Made by a program: the position numbers and the translations under genes. Shown here piece by piece: positions 33,232 to 45,215 of a DNA stretch of 64,000 nt. This stretch comes from Alkalilimnicola sp. S0819 (GTDB lineage Bacteria; Pseudomonadota; Gammaproteobacteria; Nitrococcales; WHIW01): NCBI RefSeq assembly GCF_009295635.1, contig NZ_WHIW01000001.1, positions 306,138-370,137 of the forward strand, in the 5' to 3' direction. The notes beneath the pieces were generated by a model, which ran no database searches, had not been told where the DNA came from, and was given only the letters and a program-made list of their open reading frames with translations. The stretch's first letter is position 1. Each line of letters opens with the position of its first letter.

Positions 33232-34746
33232 ATGTTTGAAGCTTGGCCCTTGCTGAGCCTGCTGGTGTGGATACCCATTGTGGGCGGGTTGATCCTGCTC
33301 GCCGTGGGCAACAAAGCACCGGGAGGGGTACGTTGGCTGGCACTGGCGGTGGCGCTGGTGACCTTCCTGCTGAGTCTACCGTTGTGGACCGGTTTCGCGC
33401 CGGGCACCGCGGAGATGCAGTTCGTGGAGCGCGCGTCGTGGATCGCGGCCTTCGACATCCACTACCACCTGGGGGTGGACGGCATCGCCATGCCGCTGAT
33501 CATCCTCACCACCTTCTCCATGGTGCTGGTGGTGATCGCGGGCTGGACCGTGATCAAGGACAGGCAGTACCAGTACCTGGCCGCCTTCCTGATCATGGAA
33601 GGGATCATGGTCGGGGTGTTCGCCGCGCTGGACGCCATCCTGTTCTACGTGTTCTGGGAAGCCATGCTGGTGCCGATGTTCCTGATCATCGGTGTCTGGG
33701 GCGGGCCGAACCGGATTTACGCCACGCTGAAGTTCTTCCTCTATACCTTCCTCGGCTCGGTACTGATGCTGGTGGCGCTGGTCTATCTGCGCTACCAGGC
33801 GGACAGCTTCGGCATTCTGGATTTCCACGGCCTGGGGCTACCGCTGGATGCGCAGATCCTGGTGTTCCTGGCGTTCCTCGCCGCCTTCGCGGTGAAAGTA
33901 CCCATGTGGCCGGTGCATACCTGGTTGCCGGATGCCCACGTGGAAGCGCCCACCGGCGGTTCCGTGATCCTGGCCGCGATCATGCTGAAGATCGGCGGCT
34001 ACGGCTTCCTGCGCTTCTCGCTGCCCATCGCCCCCGAGGCGAGCATGGAACTGGACTGGTTGCTGATCCTGCTCTCGCTGGTGGCGGTGGTCTATGTGGG
34101 CCTGGTGGCCATGGTTCAGCACGATATGAAGAAGCTCATCGCCTATTCCTCGGTGGCGCACATGGGTTTCGTCACTCTGGGCTTCTTCCTGATCTTCCAG
34201 ATCATTGCCAACAGCGGCTCCACCGAGGGTGCGCTGCTGGCACTGGAAGGCGGCGCGGTACAGATGATCTCTCACGGTTTCGTCTCGGCCGCCATGTTCC
34301 TGTGCGTGGGCGTGTTGTATGACCGCCTGCATTCCCGCGAGATCAGCGCCTACGGGGGCGTGGCACATCGCATGCCGATCTTCGCCGGCTTCTTCGTGCT
34401 CTTCGCGATGGCCAACTCCGGCCTGCCCGGCACATCGGGTTTCGTGGGCGAGTTCATGGTGGTGCTCGCCGCCTTCCAGGCCGATTTCTGGTACGCCTTC
34501 CTGGCGGGTACCGCCTTGTTGCTGGGGCCGGCCTACAGCTTGTGGATGATCAAGCGGGTGATGTACGGGCCGGTGGGCAACGAGGAAGTGGCGAAACTGG
34601 AAGACGTCAACGGGCGCGAGTTCCTGGTGCTGGGCATTCTGGCCGTGGCCGTGCTGGCGCTGGGCCTGTGGCCCGCGCCGCTGGTCGAGGTGATGGAACC
34701 GTCGCTTGCCAACCTGCTCGAGCAGGTCACCGCCGGGCGGCCCTGA
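33232..34746 (+). CDS. nuoM: NADH-quinone oxidoreductase subunit M
   Basis: NuoM (ND4 homologue) is an antiporter-like proton pump. The 504-aa product shows FYVFWEAMLVPMF with the key membrane Glu and KVPMWPVHTWLPDAHVEAPT with the key Lys. I chose ATG 33232 because AGGA at 33221-33224 is spaced seven bases from it; the in-frame GTG 33226 is only one base from that site. Confidence 0.96.
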   Translation: MFEAWPLLSLLVWIPIVGGLILLAVGNKAPGGVRWLALAVALVTFLLSLPLWTGFAPGTAEMQFVERASWIAAFDIHYHLGVDGIAMPLIILTTFSMVLVVIAGWTVIKDRQYQYLAAFLIMEGIMVGVFAALDAILFYVFWEAMLVPMFLIIGVWGGPNRIYATLKFFLYTFLGSVLMLVALVYLRYQADSFGILDFHGLGLPLDAQILVFLAFLAAFAVKVPMWPVHTWLPDAHVEAPTGGSVILAAIMLKIGGYGFLRFSLPIAPEASMELDWLLILLSLVAVVYVGLVAMVQHDMKKLIAYSSVAHMGFVTLGFFLIFQIIANSGSTEGALLALEGGAVQMISHGFVSAAMFLCVGVLYDRLHSREISAYGGVAHRMPIFAGFFVLFAMANSGLPGTSGFVGEFMVVLAAFQADFWYAFLAGTALLLGPAYSLWMIKRVMYGPVGNEEVAKLEDVNGREFLVLGILAVAVLALGLWPAPLVEVMEPSLANLLEQVTAGRP

Positions 34747-34776
34747 GGCCGCGGATATTCTGACTGAGGGGCTAGT

Positions 34777-36216
34777 ATGAACTTCGAGATGCCGGATTTC
34801 GGACTCGCACTGCCGGAGATCTGGTTGCTGTGCGCGGCCTGCGTGATCCTGGTGGTGGATCTGTTCTCCGCCAGCCGCACCCGCGCGGCCACCTTTTATC
34901 TCACCCAGCTGAGTCTGGCTGTAGCTGCGTGGCTGGCCTGGAACAGCCAGTGGCTGGCCGAACCGGGCATGAGCTTCAGTGGGCATTACATGGCCGACAG
35001 GCTCGGGGTCATGCTTAAGCTGGGCATCTACGGGCTCTCGGCACTGGCGTTCGCCTACGCCCGCAACTACCTGCTGGTGCGTAACCTGCTCAAGGGCGAG
35101 TTTTTCCTGTTGGGCCTGTTCGGTGTGTTGGGCATGTCCATCATGGCCTCGGCCCACAGCCTGCTCACCCTCTACATGGGCCTGGAGCTGCTGGCGCTGT
35201 GCCAGTACGCCCTGGTGGTCATCGATCGGGAGTCCCGAGGCGCCTCGGAAGCGGCCATGAAGTATTTCGTGCTCGGCGCCTTGGCATCCGGGATGCTGCT
35301 CTACGGCATGTCCATGATCTACGGCGTCAGCGGCAGTCTGTATCTGGCGGACGTGGCGGCCGCGGCCGGCGGTGCCGATGAGAGTATGCTTTTCGCTTTC
35401 GGCCTGGTGTTCCTGGTAGTGGGAGTGGCCTTCAAGTTCGGTGCCGTGCCGTTTCATATGTGGGTGCCCGATGTTTACCAGGGCGCGCCTACGCCGGTCA
35501 CCCTGTACCTGGGCACCGCGCCCAAGGTGGCGGCGGTGGCGTTGTTCCTGCGCTTGATTGGTGACGGGCTGGGCCCGCTGATGGAACAGTGGCAGACCAT
35601 GCTGATCATCCTCGCGGTGCTGTCGCTGGCGGTGGGTAATCTCTTCGCGCTGGTGCAGGACAACCTCAAGCGCATGTTGGCCTATTCCACGGTCTCCCAT
35701 GTGGGCTTCGTGCTGCTGGGCCTGATCGCCGGCACCGAGGAAGGCTACGCCGCGGCACTTTTCTACGCGCTCACCTACGGCATCACCGCCGCCGGCGCCT
35801 TCGGCATGATTGTTCTGCTTTCACGCAGGGGGTTCGAAGCCGAGCTGATGAGCGACTTCAAGGGTCTGGCGCGGCGCAACGGCTACCTGGGCATCGTGCT
35901 GCTGTTGCTGATGTTCTCCATGACCGGTGTGCCCGGTACCGTGGGCTTCTACGCCAAGCTGCTGGTGGTGAAGTCCGTGGTGGACGTGAACATGATCTGG
36001 CTGGCGGTTTTCGCGGTTATTTTCGCGGTGGTAGGTGCTTTCTACTATCTGCGCTTGCTGAAGATGGCCTTCTTCGATGAGCCCGAAGACGAACAGGCCA
36101 TCGAGGCCAGCGCCGGGCAGCAGATCGTGATGGCCGGCAACGGCTTCGCGGTGCTGGCCCTGGGCATCTTCCCCGGCGGCCTGATGGCCCTGTGCCTGGC
36201 GGCGCTGGGTCTGTAA
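34777..36216 (+). CDS. nuoN: NADH-quinone oxidoreductase subunit N
   Basis: NuoN (ND2 homologue) is the third antiporter-like subunit and the last gene of the operon. The 479-aa product has about 14 hydrophobic helices and the motifs YMGLELLALCQYALV and FKFGAVPFHMWVPDVYQGAPTPVT (core FHMWVPDVYQGA). No T-rich intrinsic terminator follows; a large palindrome does. Confidence 0.97.
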   Translation: MNFEMPDFGLALPEIWLLCAACVILVVDLFSASRTRAATFYLTQLSLAVAAWLAWNSQWLAEPGMSFSGHYMADRLGVMLKLGIYGLSALAFAYARNYLLVRNLLKGEFFLLGLFGVLGMSIMASAHSLLTLYMGLELLALCQYALVVIDRESRGASEAAMKYFVLGALASGMLLYGMSMIYGVSGSLYLADVAAAAGGADESMLFAFGLVFLVVGVAFKFGAVPFHMWVPDVYQGAPTPVTLYLGTAPKVAAVALFLRLIGDGLGPLMEQWQTMLIILAVLSLAVGNLFALVQDNLKRMLAYSTVSHVGFVLLGLIAGTEEGYAAALFYALTYGITAAGAFGMIVLLSRRGFEAELMSDFKGLARRNGYLGIVLLLLMFSMTGVPGTVGFYAKLLVVKSVVDVNMIWLAVFAVIFAVVGAFYYLRLLKMAFFDEPEDEQAIEASAGQQIVMAGNGFAVLALGIFPGGLMALCLAALGL

Positions 36217-36233
36217 TTCGGCGGGTCTGGTTG

Positions 36234-36313
36234 CCGCAAAGGCGCGGAGTACGCAGCGGGGAAGAGAGGATTGCCTTTCTCTGCGACCCTCTGTGTACTC
36301 CGCGCCTTTGCGG
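36234..36313. repeat. Large palindromic (REP-like) element downstream of nuoN
   Basis: Two perfect 19-base inverted arms, CCGCAAAGGCGCGGAGTAC (36234-36252) and its complement (36295-36313), flank 42 bases that themselves hold an AGAGA/TCTCT pairing. The GCAAAGGCGCGGAG motif resembles dispersed palindromes I remember from other proteobacterial intergenic regions, but copy number cannot be judged from one window. The rest of 36217-36384 holds no gene. Confidence 0.65.
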
Positions 36314-36384
36314 TTAATCCCCCCGGAACCATTTGCCCCCACCAGAGTCAGACAGTACGCGGCTGGCGATTGTGGCGGATGGCC

Positions 36385-36413
36385 TTGCATAGCACGGGGG
36401 GCATCCGTACAAT
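36385..36413 (+). promoter_or_regulatory. Promoter of the initiator tRNA / rimP-nusA operon
   Basis: TTGCAT (36385-36390) and TACAAT (36408-36413) are 17 bases apart, with a GC-rich discriminator (GCGCC). The predicted start lies just ahead of the tRNA 5' end. Confidence 0.7.
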
Positions 36414-36426
36414 GCGCCACAGCAGT

Positions 36427-36503
36427 TGCGGGGTGGAGCAGTCTGGCAGCTCGTCGGGCTCATAACCCGAAGGTCGCAGGTTCAAATCCTGCCCCCGCTA
36501 CCA
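36427..36503 (+). tRNA. metY: Initiator tRNA-fMet (anticodon CAT)
   Basis: A 77-nt tRNA almost identical to E. coli tRNA-fMet. Initiator hallmarks are present: the 1-72 pair is a T-T mismatch (acceptor TGCGGGG/CCCCGCT), and the anticodon stem carries three consecutive G-C pairs (GGG before and CCC after the loop CTCATAA). The anticodon CAT is at 36461-36463 and CCA is encoded. The position ahead of rimP-nusA-infB matches metY of E. coli. Confidence 0.96.
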
Positions 36504-36513
36504 CACATCCCTG

Positions 36514-36538
36514 AAAAGGCCGCTAGCGGCCTTTTTTT
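36514..36538 (+). terminator. First intrinsic terminator after the initiator tRNA
   Basis: AAAAGGCCGC TA GCGGCCTTTT forms a near-perfect 10-bp stem, followed by further T to 36538. It lies 10 bases after the tRNA end. Confidence 0.9.
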
Positions 36539-36573
36539 GTAGCCGCAAGGCGCTACAGGGTTGAACGTATGGG

Positions 36574-36596
36574 ATGGGCCGCTTGGCCCATTTTTT
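36574..36596 (+). terminator. Second intrinsic terminator ahead of rimP
   Basis: ATGGGCC / GGCCCAT closes a GCTT loop and is followed by five T. It is 36 bases after the first terminator and 23 bases before the rimP ATG; an in-frame ATG at 36574 lies in this stem and is therefore not the rimP start. Confidence 0.85.
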
Positions 36597-36618
36597 GTTT
36601 CTGGAGACGGTACGGTCG

Positions 36619-37074
36619 ATGGCAGCCAGACAGGAAACGCTGACGGCGCTGATAGAGCCGGTGGTGGAGGGGCTGGGCTACGAGCTGGTGGGGCTGGAGT
36701 ACCTGCCCAACCCGAAGAACGGCCTGTTGCGCCTCTATATCGATGCCCCGGAGGGCATCACCCTGGAGGATTGCACCAGGGTCAGCCACCAGGTGAGTGG
36801 CGTTCTGGATGTGGAAGACCCGATACCGGGTAACTACCACCTGGAAGTGTCTTCGCCGGGGCTGGATCGGCCGATCTTCAAGGCGGCGGATTACGAGCGT
36901 TTCGTTGGTGAGCAGGTGCGTATCCGCATCCAGGGCATCCTGGAGGGTCGGCGCAAGTTCGCCGGCGTGCTGCGAGGCCTGGAGGACGAGCACGTGCTGG
37001 TCGAGGAAGATGAAGGGCTGGTGCGAGTGCCTCTGGGGCGCATAGACAAGGCGAATTTGAAGTTGGAGGCCTGA
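36619..37074 (+). CDS. rimP: Ribosome maturation factor RimP
   Basis: RimP assists assembly of the 30S subunit. The 151-aa product aligns with E. coli RimP throughout: VEGLGYELVGLEY, CTRVSHQVSGVLDVEDPI and LEVSSPGLDRPIF. ATG 36619 fits family length and lies beyond the terminator; GGAG is 12 bases upstream, a little far. It is the first protein gene of the operon running to pnp. Confidence 0.95.
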   Translation: MAARQETLTALIEPVVEGLGYELVGLEYLPNPKNGLLRLYIDAPEGITLEDCTRVSHQVSGVLDVEDPIPGNYHLEVSSPGLDRPIFKAADYERFVGEQVRIRIQGILEGRRKFAGVLRGLEDEHVLVEEDEGLVRVPLGRIDKANLKLEA

Positions 37075-37113
37075 GGGTTAAGCGCCCCGGGGCTCAGGTG
37101 GAGTAACGCGAGC

Positions 37114-38610
37114 ATGAGCAAAGAGATACTGCTGGTTGTTGAGGCCATCTCCAACGAGAAGGGCGTGGACAAGGAAGTGATCTTCGAGGCGGTGGAGGCG
37201 GCCCTGGCGTCGGCGACGCGCAAGCGCCACGCCCAGGAGATCGACGCCCGGGTGACGGTGGACCGCAAGACCGGGGAGTCATCCACTTTCCGCCGTTGGC
37301 TGGTGGTGGAGGATCCGGCCGAGATCGAGGAGCCGGCCCGGGAGATCAGCCTGGAAGAGGCGCGCCAGCAGAATGCTGCGCTGCAGGCCGGCGACTACCT
37401 GGAAGAGCCCATGGATTCCGTGGAGTTCGGCCGGATCGCCGCCCAGGCGGCCAAGCAAGTCATTGTGCAGAAGGTGCGCGAGGCGGAGCGGGCCAAGGTG
37501 GCCGATGCGTTTCGTGAGCGGGTCGGTGAGCTGGTCACGGGCATCGTCAAGCGCGTCGAGCGCGGCAATGTGACTCTGGATCTGGGTAACAACGCCGAGG
37601 CGTTCATCGGCCGTGAGGAAATGATTCCCCGCGAAGCGGTGCGTGCGGGTGACCGGCTGCGCGGCTATCTGCGCGAGGTCAACGAGGAGCCGCGCGGCCC
37701 GCAGCTGTTTGTCAGCCGCACCGCGCCGGAGTTCCTGGTGGAACTTTTCAAGCTGGAAGTGCCCGAAGTGGGGCAGGAGCTGATCGAAATTCTGGGTGCC
37801 GCCCGTGATCCCGGTCAGCGCGCCAAGATCGCCGTGCTCTCCCACGATCACCGCATTGACCCGGTGGGGGCCTGCGTGGGCATGCGTGGCTCCCGGGTGC
37901 AGGCCGTCTCCAATGAGTTGGCCGGCGAGCGTATCGATATCATTCTCTGGGACGATAACCCGGCTCAGTTCGTCATCAACGCCATGGCGCCCGCCGAGGT
38001 GGAATCCATAGTGGTGGATGAGGACCGGGGCAGCATGGATTTGGCCGTTGCCGAGGATGAGCTCTCCCAGGCGATCGGTCGGGGCGGACAAAATGTGCGC
38101 TTGGCCAGTCAGCTCACCGGCTGGGAGCTGAACGTGATGACCGCCGAGGAGGCGGAAGCCAAGCAGCGGGAAGAGGCGGGCCAGATTCAACAAATGTTCA
38201 TCGACAAGCTGTCGGTGGACGAGGAAGTGGCCGGGATCCTGGTGCAGGAAGGCTTCTCCAGTATGGAGGAGATCGCCTATGTGCCGGAATCCGAACTGCT
38301 GGAGATCGAGGAGTTCGACGAGGACGTCGTGCAGGAACTGCGGGCGCGGGCGCGGGATGTGCTGGCGGCGGAGGCGGAAGCCAACGGCGAGAGGGCGGGC
38401 GGTGAGCCCGCCGAAGACCTTCTCAACATGGAAGGCATGGATGAGCCCACCGCGCGGGCGCTGGCTGCCCGGGGCGTACAGACCATGGAAGATCTGGCCG
38501 AACAGGCGGTGGACGAGCTCATGGACGTGGATGGTATGGATGAAGAACGGGCTGCGGCCTTGATCATGAAGGCGCGCGAACCCTGGTTCACGGACCAGGA
38601 CAACGCCTGA
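37114..38610 (+). CDS. nusA: Transcription termination/antitermination factor NusA
   Basis: NusA binds RNA polymerase and RNA and modulates pausing, termination and antitermination. The 498-aa product has the N-terminal polymerase-binding domain (about 1-125), S1 (about 135-200), two KH domains (with [17 protein letters not shown] VGACVGMRG and [12 protein letters not shown]) and two C-terminal acidic helix-hairpin-helix repeats (ending [16 protein letters not shown]) as in E. coli. AGGTGGAG precedes ATG 37114. In E. coli NusA controls its own operon at leader terminators, and this leader has two. Confidence 0.97.
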   Translation: MSKEILLVVEAISNEKGVDKEVIFEAVEAALASATRKRHAQEIDARVTVDRKTGESSTFRRWLVVEDPAEIEEPAREISLEEARQQNAALQAGDYLEEPMDSVEFGRIAAQAAKQVIVQKVREAERAKVADAFRERVGELVTGIVKRVERGNVTLDLGNNAEAFIGREEMIPREAVRAGDRLRGYLREVNEEPRGPQLFVSRTAPEFLVELFKLEVPEVGQELIEILGAARDPGQRAKIAVLSHDHRIDPVGACVGMRGSRVQAVSNELAGERIDIILWDDNPAQFVINAMAPAEVESIVVDEDRGSMDLAVAEDELSQAIGRGGQNVRLASQLTGWELNVMTAEEAEAKQREEAGQIQQMFIDKLSVDEEVAGILVQEGFSSMEEIAYVPESELLEIEEFDEDVVQELRARARDVLAAEAEANGERAGGEPAEDLLNMEGMDEPTARALAARGVQTMEDLAEQAVDELMDVDGMDEERAAALIMKAREPWFTDQDNA

Positions 38611-38689
38611 CGCCGCAGACGACGGCGCGTCGGCAACAGGGCCGGCGCATGTAACGAGTCTGCAGGGCTGGCCCGGGGAGTAGGTAAAT

Positions 38690-41290
38690 ATGGCGCAAGT
38701 GACAGTACGTGAATTCGCATTGACGGTGGATATGCCGGTGGAGCGGATGGTGGCCCAGTTGGAAGCGGCAGGGGTTGCCGCGCGGGAACCGGACGCCGCG
38801 GTATCCGACCAGGACAAGCTCAAGCTGCTGGAGCACCTGCGCCGCCAGAATCCGGAAGCCGCAGCGGCCGCCGAGGACGATGCCGCGCCGCGCCAGGTGA
38901 CTCTCAAGCGCAAGAGCCACAGCCAGCTCAAGTTGCCCGCCGGTGGCGCCGCGGCTCGCGGGCCGCGCCAGACCCGCACCGTGAACGTGGAAGTGCGCAA
39001 GCGTCGCACTTACGTCAAGCGCAGCGCGCTGGAAGCGGAAGCCGAGCAGCAGGACCTGGAGCGCCTGCGCCGCACCCTGCAGGCGGAAGCCGCCGAGCTG
39101 GAACAGCGTGTCGCCGATGCGCAGGCCGCCCAGCGCAAGGCCGAGGAAGAGGCTGCTCAACGCAAGGCCGAGGAAGACCAGGCGCGCCGTGCCGCTGAGC
39201 AGGCTGCGGCGGAGCAGGCCGCCGAGCCCCAGCCGACTGCGCAGGCGGCGCCGGAAGCCGCCGCGGAGCGGACCCCGGCGGCGACCGAGCCCGCCGCGCC
39301 TTCCCCGGAAGACAAGCGTGAGAGTCAGCGGGAAGCGCAGGAGGCCCGCCGAGAGCGGGAAGCCGAGAAGCGTGTGGAACGCAAGGCGGCGAAGCCCAAG
39401 AAGGGTCGTCAGGAGATCAAGGTGGCCGCCGGCAAGGGCGGGCGACGGGGCAAGCGGCCCGTGCGTGCCGCTGGTGGCGAAGCGGCCCGGCAACTGCAAC
39501 ACGGCTTCGAGAGGCCCACCGCGCCGGTGGTGCGCGAGGTGGAGATTCCCGAGAACATTACCGTGGGTGACCTGGCCCAGCGGATGAGCGTCAAGGCGGC
39601 GGTGCTGATCAAGGAAATGTTCAAGCAGGGCGTGATGGCCACCATCAACCAGACCATTGATCAGGACACCGCGGCCATTCTGGTCGAGGAGATGGGCCAC
39701 AAGCCGAAGCTGGTGCAGGCCGAGGAGCAGGTGCTGGAGGCCGAGCTGATGGGCGGTGGCGAGACCCAGGAAGGCGAGCGCGTGTCACGGGCCCCGGTGG
39801 TCACCATCATGGGCCACGTGGACCACGGCAAGACCTCGCTGCTGGATTACATCCGCCGCACCAAGGTGGCCGCGGGCGAGGCCGGTGGTATCACCCAGCA
39901 TATCGGTGCCTATCATGTGACCACCGAGCGGGGCATGATTACTTTCCTGGATACCCCGGGGCATGAGGCGTTTACCGCCATGCGTGCCCGTGGCGCGCAG
40001 ATGACCGACGTGGTGGTGCTGGTAGTGGCCGCCGATGACGGTGTCATGCCGCAGACCGAAGAGGCGGTCAAGCATGCCCGGGCGGCTGGCGTCCCCTTGG
40101 TGATCGCGGTCAACAAGGTCGACAAGCCCGATTCCAACCCGGACAACGTCAAGCAGGAACTGGCCCAGCACGACGTGATCCCCGAGGACTGGGGTGGCGA
40201 TGTGCAGTTCATCCACGTCTCGGCCAAGACCGGTCAGGGGGTGGACGACCTGCTGGAGAGCATCCTGCTGCAGTCCGAACTCCTGGAGCTCACCGCCGTG
40301 AAGGACTGCCCGGCCACTGGCGTGGTGCTGGAGTCCAGCCTGGACAAGGGGCGCGGCCCCGTGGCCACGGTGCTGGTGCAGAATGGCGTGCTCAAGACCG
40401 GCGATGTGATTATTTCCGGCAAGGAGTTCGGCCGGGTGCGCGCCTTGATTGACGAGAACGGTCAGCGGGTCAAGGAAGCCGGGCCCTCCATTCCGGTGGT
40501 GGTGCTGGGCCTGTCGGGCCTGCCCAATGCCGGTGACGAGATGGCGGCGGTCGCCGACGAGAAGAAGGCCCGCGAAGTGGCGGGCATGCGCCAGGATCGC
40601 CACCGGGATACCCGTCTGGCCGCCCAGAAGGCGGCCAAGATGGACGAGCTGTTCAACCACATGCAGGACGGCGAGACCACCACCGTCAATCTCTTGGTCA
40701 AGGCGGACGTGCAGGGCAGTGCCGAGGCGCTGGCTCAGACGCTGACCAACCTCTCCAACGAGAAGGTGAAGGTGAAGGTGGTCTCCCAGGGTGTGGGCGG
40801 CATCAATGAAACCGACGTCAACCTGGCCATGGCCTCCAATGCCATTCTGATCGGTTTCAACGTGCGTGCCGACAACTCCGCGCGTCGTATGGTTCAGGAA
40901 AACGGCGTGGACCTGCATTACTACAGCATCATCTACGATGCGATCGAGGAGCTGAAGCGTGCCATCAGCGGCATGCTGGCCCCCGAGGTGCGCGAGGAGA
41001 TCATCGGGCTGGCCGAGGTGCGGGACGTGTTCCGCTCCTCCAAGCTGGGCGCTGTGGCCGGTTGTCTGGTCACCGAGGGCGTGGTCAAGCGCCACAGCCC
41101 GATCCGCGTGTTGCGCGACAACGTGGTGATCTACGAGGGCGAGCTGGAATCACTTCGTCGCTTCAAGGACGACGTCAAGGAAGTTCAGTCCGGTACCGAG
41201 TGTGGTATTGGCGTCAAGAACTACAACGACGTCCGCCCTGGCGATCAGATCGAATGTTACGAGCGCGTCGAGGTCAAACAGGAACTGTAA
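38690..41290 (+). CDS. infB: Translation initiation factor IF-2
   Basis: IF-2 is the GTPase that brings fMet-tRNA to the 30S subunit and promotes subunit joining. The 866-aa product has an N-terminal IF2_N domain (about 1-50), a long charged Ala/Glu/Arg helical linker (about 60-280), a second IF2_N domain, and the G domain with GHVDHGKT (about 374-381), DTPGHEAF and NKVDKPDSN, then C-terminal domains ending [13 protein letters not shown]. Alternative internal starts, as in E. coli, are possible but I did not assign them. Confidence 0.98.
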   Translation: MAQVTVREFALTVDMPVERMVAQLEAAGVAAREPDAAVSDQDKLKLLEHLRRQNPEAAAAAEDDAAPRQVTLKRKSHSQLKLPAGGAAARGPRQTRTVNVEVRKRRTYVKRSALEAEAEQQDLERLRRTLQAEAAELEQRVADAQAAQRKAEEEAAQRKAEEDQARRAAEQAAAEQAAEPQPTAQAAPEAAAERTPAATEPAAPSPEDKRESQREAQEARREREAEKRVERKAAKPKKGRQEIKVAAGKGGRRGKRPVRAAGGEAARQLQHGFERPTAPVVREVEIPENITVGDLAQRMSVKAAVLIKEMFKQGVMATINQTIDQDTAAILVEEMGHKPKLVQAEEQVLEAELMGGGETQEGERVSRAPVVTIMGHVDHGKTSLLDYIRRTKVAAGEAGGITQHIGAYHVTTERGMITFLDTPGHEAFTAMRARGAQMTDVVVLVVAADDGVMPQTEEAVKHARAAGVPLVIAVNKVDKPDSNPDNVKQELAQHDVIPEDWGGDVQFIHVSAKTGQGVDDLLESILLQSELLELTAVKDCPATGVVLESSLDKGRGPVATVLVQNGVLKTGDVIISGKEFGRVRALIDENGQRVKEAGPSIPVVVLGLSGLPNAGDEMAAVADEKKAREVAGMRQDRHRDTRLAAQKAAKMDELFNHMQDGETTTVNLLVKADVQGSAEALAQTLTNLSNEKVKVKVVSQGVGGINETDVNLAMASNAILIGFNVRADNSARRMVQENGVDLHYYSIIYDAIEELKRAISGMLAPEVREEIIGLAEVRDVFRSSKLGAVAGCLVTEGVVKRHSPIRVLRDNVVIYEGELESLRRFKDDVKEVQSGTECGIGVKNYNDVRPGDQIECYERVEVKQEL

Positions 41291-41320
41291 GGCCCGCGCG
41301 ACCCGGAGGTTTAAGCGTCT

Positions 41321-41704
41321 ATGCCCAGGGATTATCCCCGTACCCGTCGTGTGGCGGATCAGATCCAGCGTGAGCTGGCGGGCCTGATCCGTGATCAGGT
41401 CCGTGACCCGCGCGTCGGCTCCATCACGGTTTCCGAGGTGGAAGTAGCCCGGGATTTCGCCCATGCCAAGGTCTACGTGACCCAGCTGGGGGCGGACGCG
41501 GAGCGCTCCCGGGAAGCGGTGGAGGGGCTTAACCGCGCCGCCGGCTTTCTGCGTCGGGAACTGGGGCGCGGTCTGCGGCTGCGCAACGTGCCGGCGCTGA
41601 AGTTCTTCTACGACCCGGCTTTCGAGAGGGGCGCGCATCTATCCGCGCTGATCGACCATGCGGTGACAGACACGCCGCCCGCCGACGACAGCGAACAGGA
41701 CTGA
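41321..41704 (+). CDS. rbfA: Ribosome-binding factor A
   Basis: RbfA is a KH-fold protein for late 30S maturation, especially in the cold. The 127-aa product has the family N-terminus RTRRVADQIQRELAGLI, VRDPRVGSITVSEVEVARD and RNVPALKFFYD. It lies 30 bases after infB, preceded by GGAGG, in the conserved infB-rbfA-truB order. Confidence 0.96.
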   Translation: MPRDYPRTRRVADQIQRELAGLIRDQVRDPRVGSITVSEVEVARDFAHAKVYVTQLGADAERSREAVEGLNRAAGFLRRELGRGLRLRNVPALKFFYDPAFERGAHLSALIDHAVTDTPPADDSEQD

Positions 41705-41710
41705 TACCCC

Positions 41711-42622
41711 ATGGCGAGCAAGAAGCGCCGGTCGGTGACCGGCATACTGCTATTGGACAAGCCGGCGGGGCTCAGTTCCAACAAGGTTCTGCAGCGGGTC
41801 AAGTGGCTCTATCAGGCGCGCAAGGCCGGTCACACCGGCAGCCTGGATCCCCTGGCCACCGGCCTGCTGCCCCTGTGTTTCGGTGATGCCACCAAGGTGT
41901 CCGGCTTCCTGCTGGATGCCGACAAGCGCTATGTGGTCCGTGCCCGTGCCGGTATGACCACCAATACGGCGGATGCCGAGGGTGAGATTCTGCGTACCCG
42001 CGAGGTGGGGGATCTCACCGCCGAGCGTATCGAGGCGGAACTGGCTGACTTTCGCGGTGCCATCCAGCAGGTGCCGCCCATGTATTCCGCGCTCAAGCAT
42101 CAGGGGCAGCGGCTTTACAAGCTTGCCCGCGAGGGCAAGGAAGTGGAGCGTGCCCCCCGGGATGTGACCATTCATGAGCTTCGCCTGCTGGGCGTGGAGC
42201 GTGAGCACTTTGAGCTGGAGGTGCATTGCTCGAAGGGGACCTACGTGCGCAGCCTGGTCGAAGACCTCGGTGAGGCGCTTGGCTGTGGCGCCCACGTGGA
42301 GGCGCTGCGTCGCACGGCGCTGGGGCCGTTCGCCCGCCCCGCCATGGTCAGCCTGGCCCAGGTGGAGGCCGCCGCCGAGCAGGGCGAAGAGGCGCTTGAT
42401 GCGCTGCTGATCCCCATGGAACAGGCCCTGGTACAGTGGCCGGAAGTGCGCCTGAGCAACGAAGTGGCCCATTATCTGCTGCAGGGGCAGCCGGTCTGGG
42501 TGCCCCAGGCGCCAGCGGGTGGCTGGGTGCGCCTGTTCGCCGAGGGGGAGCGCTTTCTCGGCATGGGGCATATGCTCAGCGACGGCCGGGTAGCGCCGAA
42601 GCGACTGCTCGCCCAGGCGTGA
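41711..42622 (+). CDS. truB: tRNA pseudouridine-55 synthase
   Basis: TruB makes pseudouridine 55 in the T-loop of tRNAs. The 303-aa product has [14 protein letters not shown], the catalytic Asp46 in [13 protein letters not shown], and the [12 protein letters not shown] and [12 protein letters not shown] motifs, with a C-terminal PUA-like region. It starts six bases after rbfA. Confidence 0.97.
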   Translation: MASKKRRSVTGILLLDKPAGLSSNKVLQRVKWLYQARKAGHTGSLDPLATGLLPLCFGDATKVSGFLLDADKRYVVRARAGMTTNTADAEGEILRTREVGDLTAERIEAELADFRGAIQQVPPMYSALKHQGQRLYKLAREGKEVERAPRDVTIHELRLLGVEREHFELEVHCSKGTYVRSLVEDLGEALGCGAHVEALRRTALGPFARPAMVSLAQVEAAAEQGEEALDALLIPMEQALVQWPEVRLSNEVAHYLLQGQPVWVPQAPAGGWVRLFAEGERFLGMGHMLSDGRVAPKRLLAQA

Positions 42623-42686
42623 GCCGGGCAGCGCCGTTGTGCTTGTTCAGTCAAAGTCTTACAGGGATTTGAGCGAATCATCTCCC

Positions 42687-42715
42687 TTGTTACCCCGAAG
42701 GGGCGCGGCTACAAT
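42687..42715 (+). promoter_or_regulatory. Candidate rpsO promoter
   Basis: TTGTTA (42687-42692) and TACAAT (42710-42715) are 17 bases apart between truB and rpsO. E. coli also has an internal promoter for rpsO-pnp here. A CCCC-GAA-GGGG hairpin lies in the spacer. Confidence 0.65.
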
Positions 42716-42772
42716 ATGCGCTCTTTCCAATACTGTAATACTGCCCATCGCCAGATCAGGAGTTTGAAGCGC

Positions 42773-43042
42773 ATGGCTCTGAATGCTGAAAAGAAGGCTG
42801 AAATCGTCAACGAGTACAAGCGTGGCGATGCCGACACCGGCTCCCCCGAAGTGCAGGTTGCGCTGCTGACCGCGCGCATCGAGCACCTGACCGGCCACTT
42901 CGCCGACAACAAGCAGGATCACCATTCCCGCAAGGGTCTGCTGCGCCTGGTCAGCCAGCGCCGCAAGCTGCTGGATTACCTCAAGCGCAAGGACCTGGGG
43001 CGTTACCAGACGGTCATCGCTCGCCTGGGCCTGCGCAAGTAA
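42773..43042 (+). CDS. rpsO: 30S ribosomal protein S15
   Basis: The 89-aa product equals E. coli S15 in length and has the core [21 protein letters not shown] and [22 protein letters not shown] (key HHSRKGLL). S15 binds 16S rRNA helices 20-22. ATG 42773 is the family start; the frame runs upstream to 42716 across the promoter region. Confidence 0.97.
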   Translation: MALNAEKKAEIVNEYKRGDADTGSPEVQVALLTARIEHLTGHFADNKQDHHSRKGLLRLVSQRRKLLDYLKRKDLGRYQTVIARLGLRK

Positions 43043-43070
43043 ACTCTCTACTGGATCGGTTGAATAGCAC

Positions 43071-45161
<2,091 letters not shown>

Positions 45162-45190
45162 AGCCGGCTCCAAGCACTGTCACCAGAGAG

Positions 45191-45215
45191 AAGGCCCTGC
45201 GGGGCCTTTTCTTTT
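45191..45215 (+). terminator. Intrinsic terminator after pnp
   Basis: AAGGCCC TGCG GGGCCTT with a T-rich tail (TTCTTTT), 30 bases after the pnp stop. Confidence 0.85.

Noticed and set aside
31126..35700. Long antisense open frames opposite nuoL, nuoM and nuoN
   Set aside because: Same GC-skewed shadow effect; the plus strand encodes obvious complex I subunits.
36574..36618. ATG 36574 as the rimP start
   Set aside because: It sits in a strong intrinsic terminator stem and would add 15 unrelated residues.
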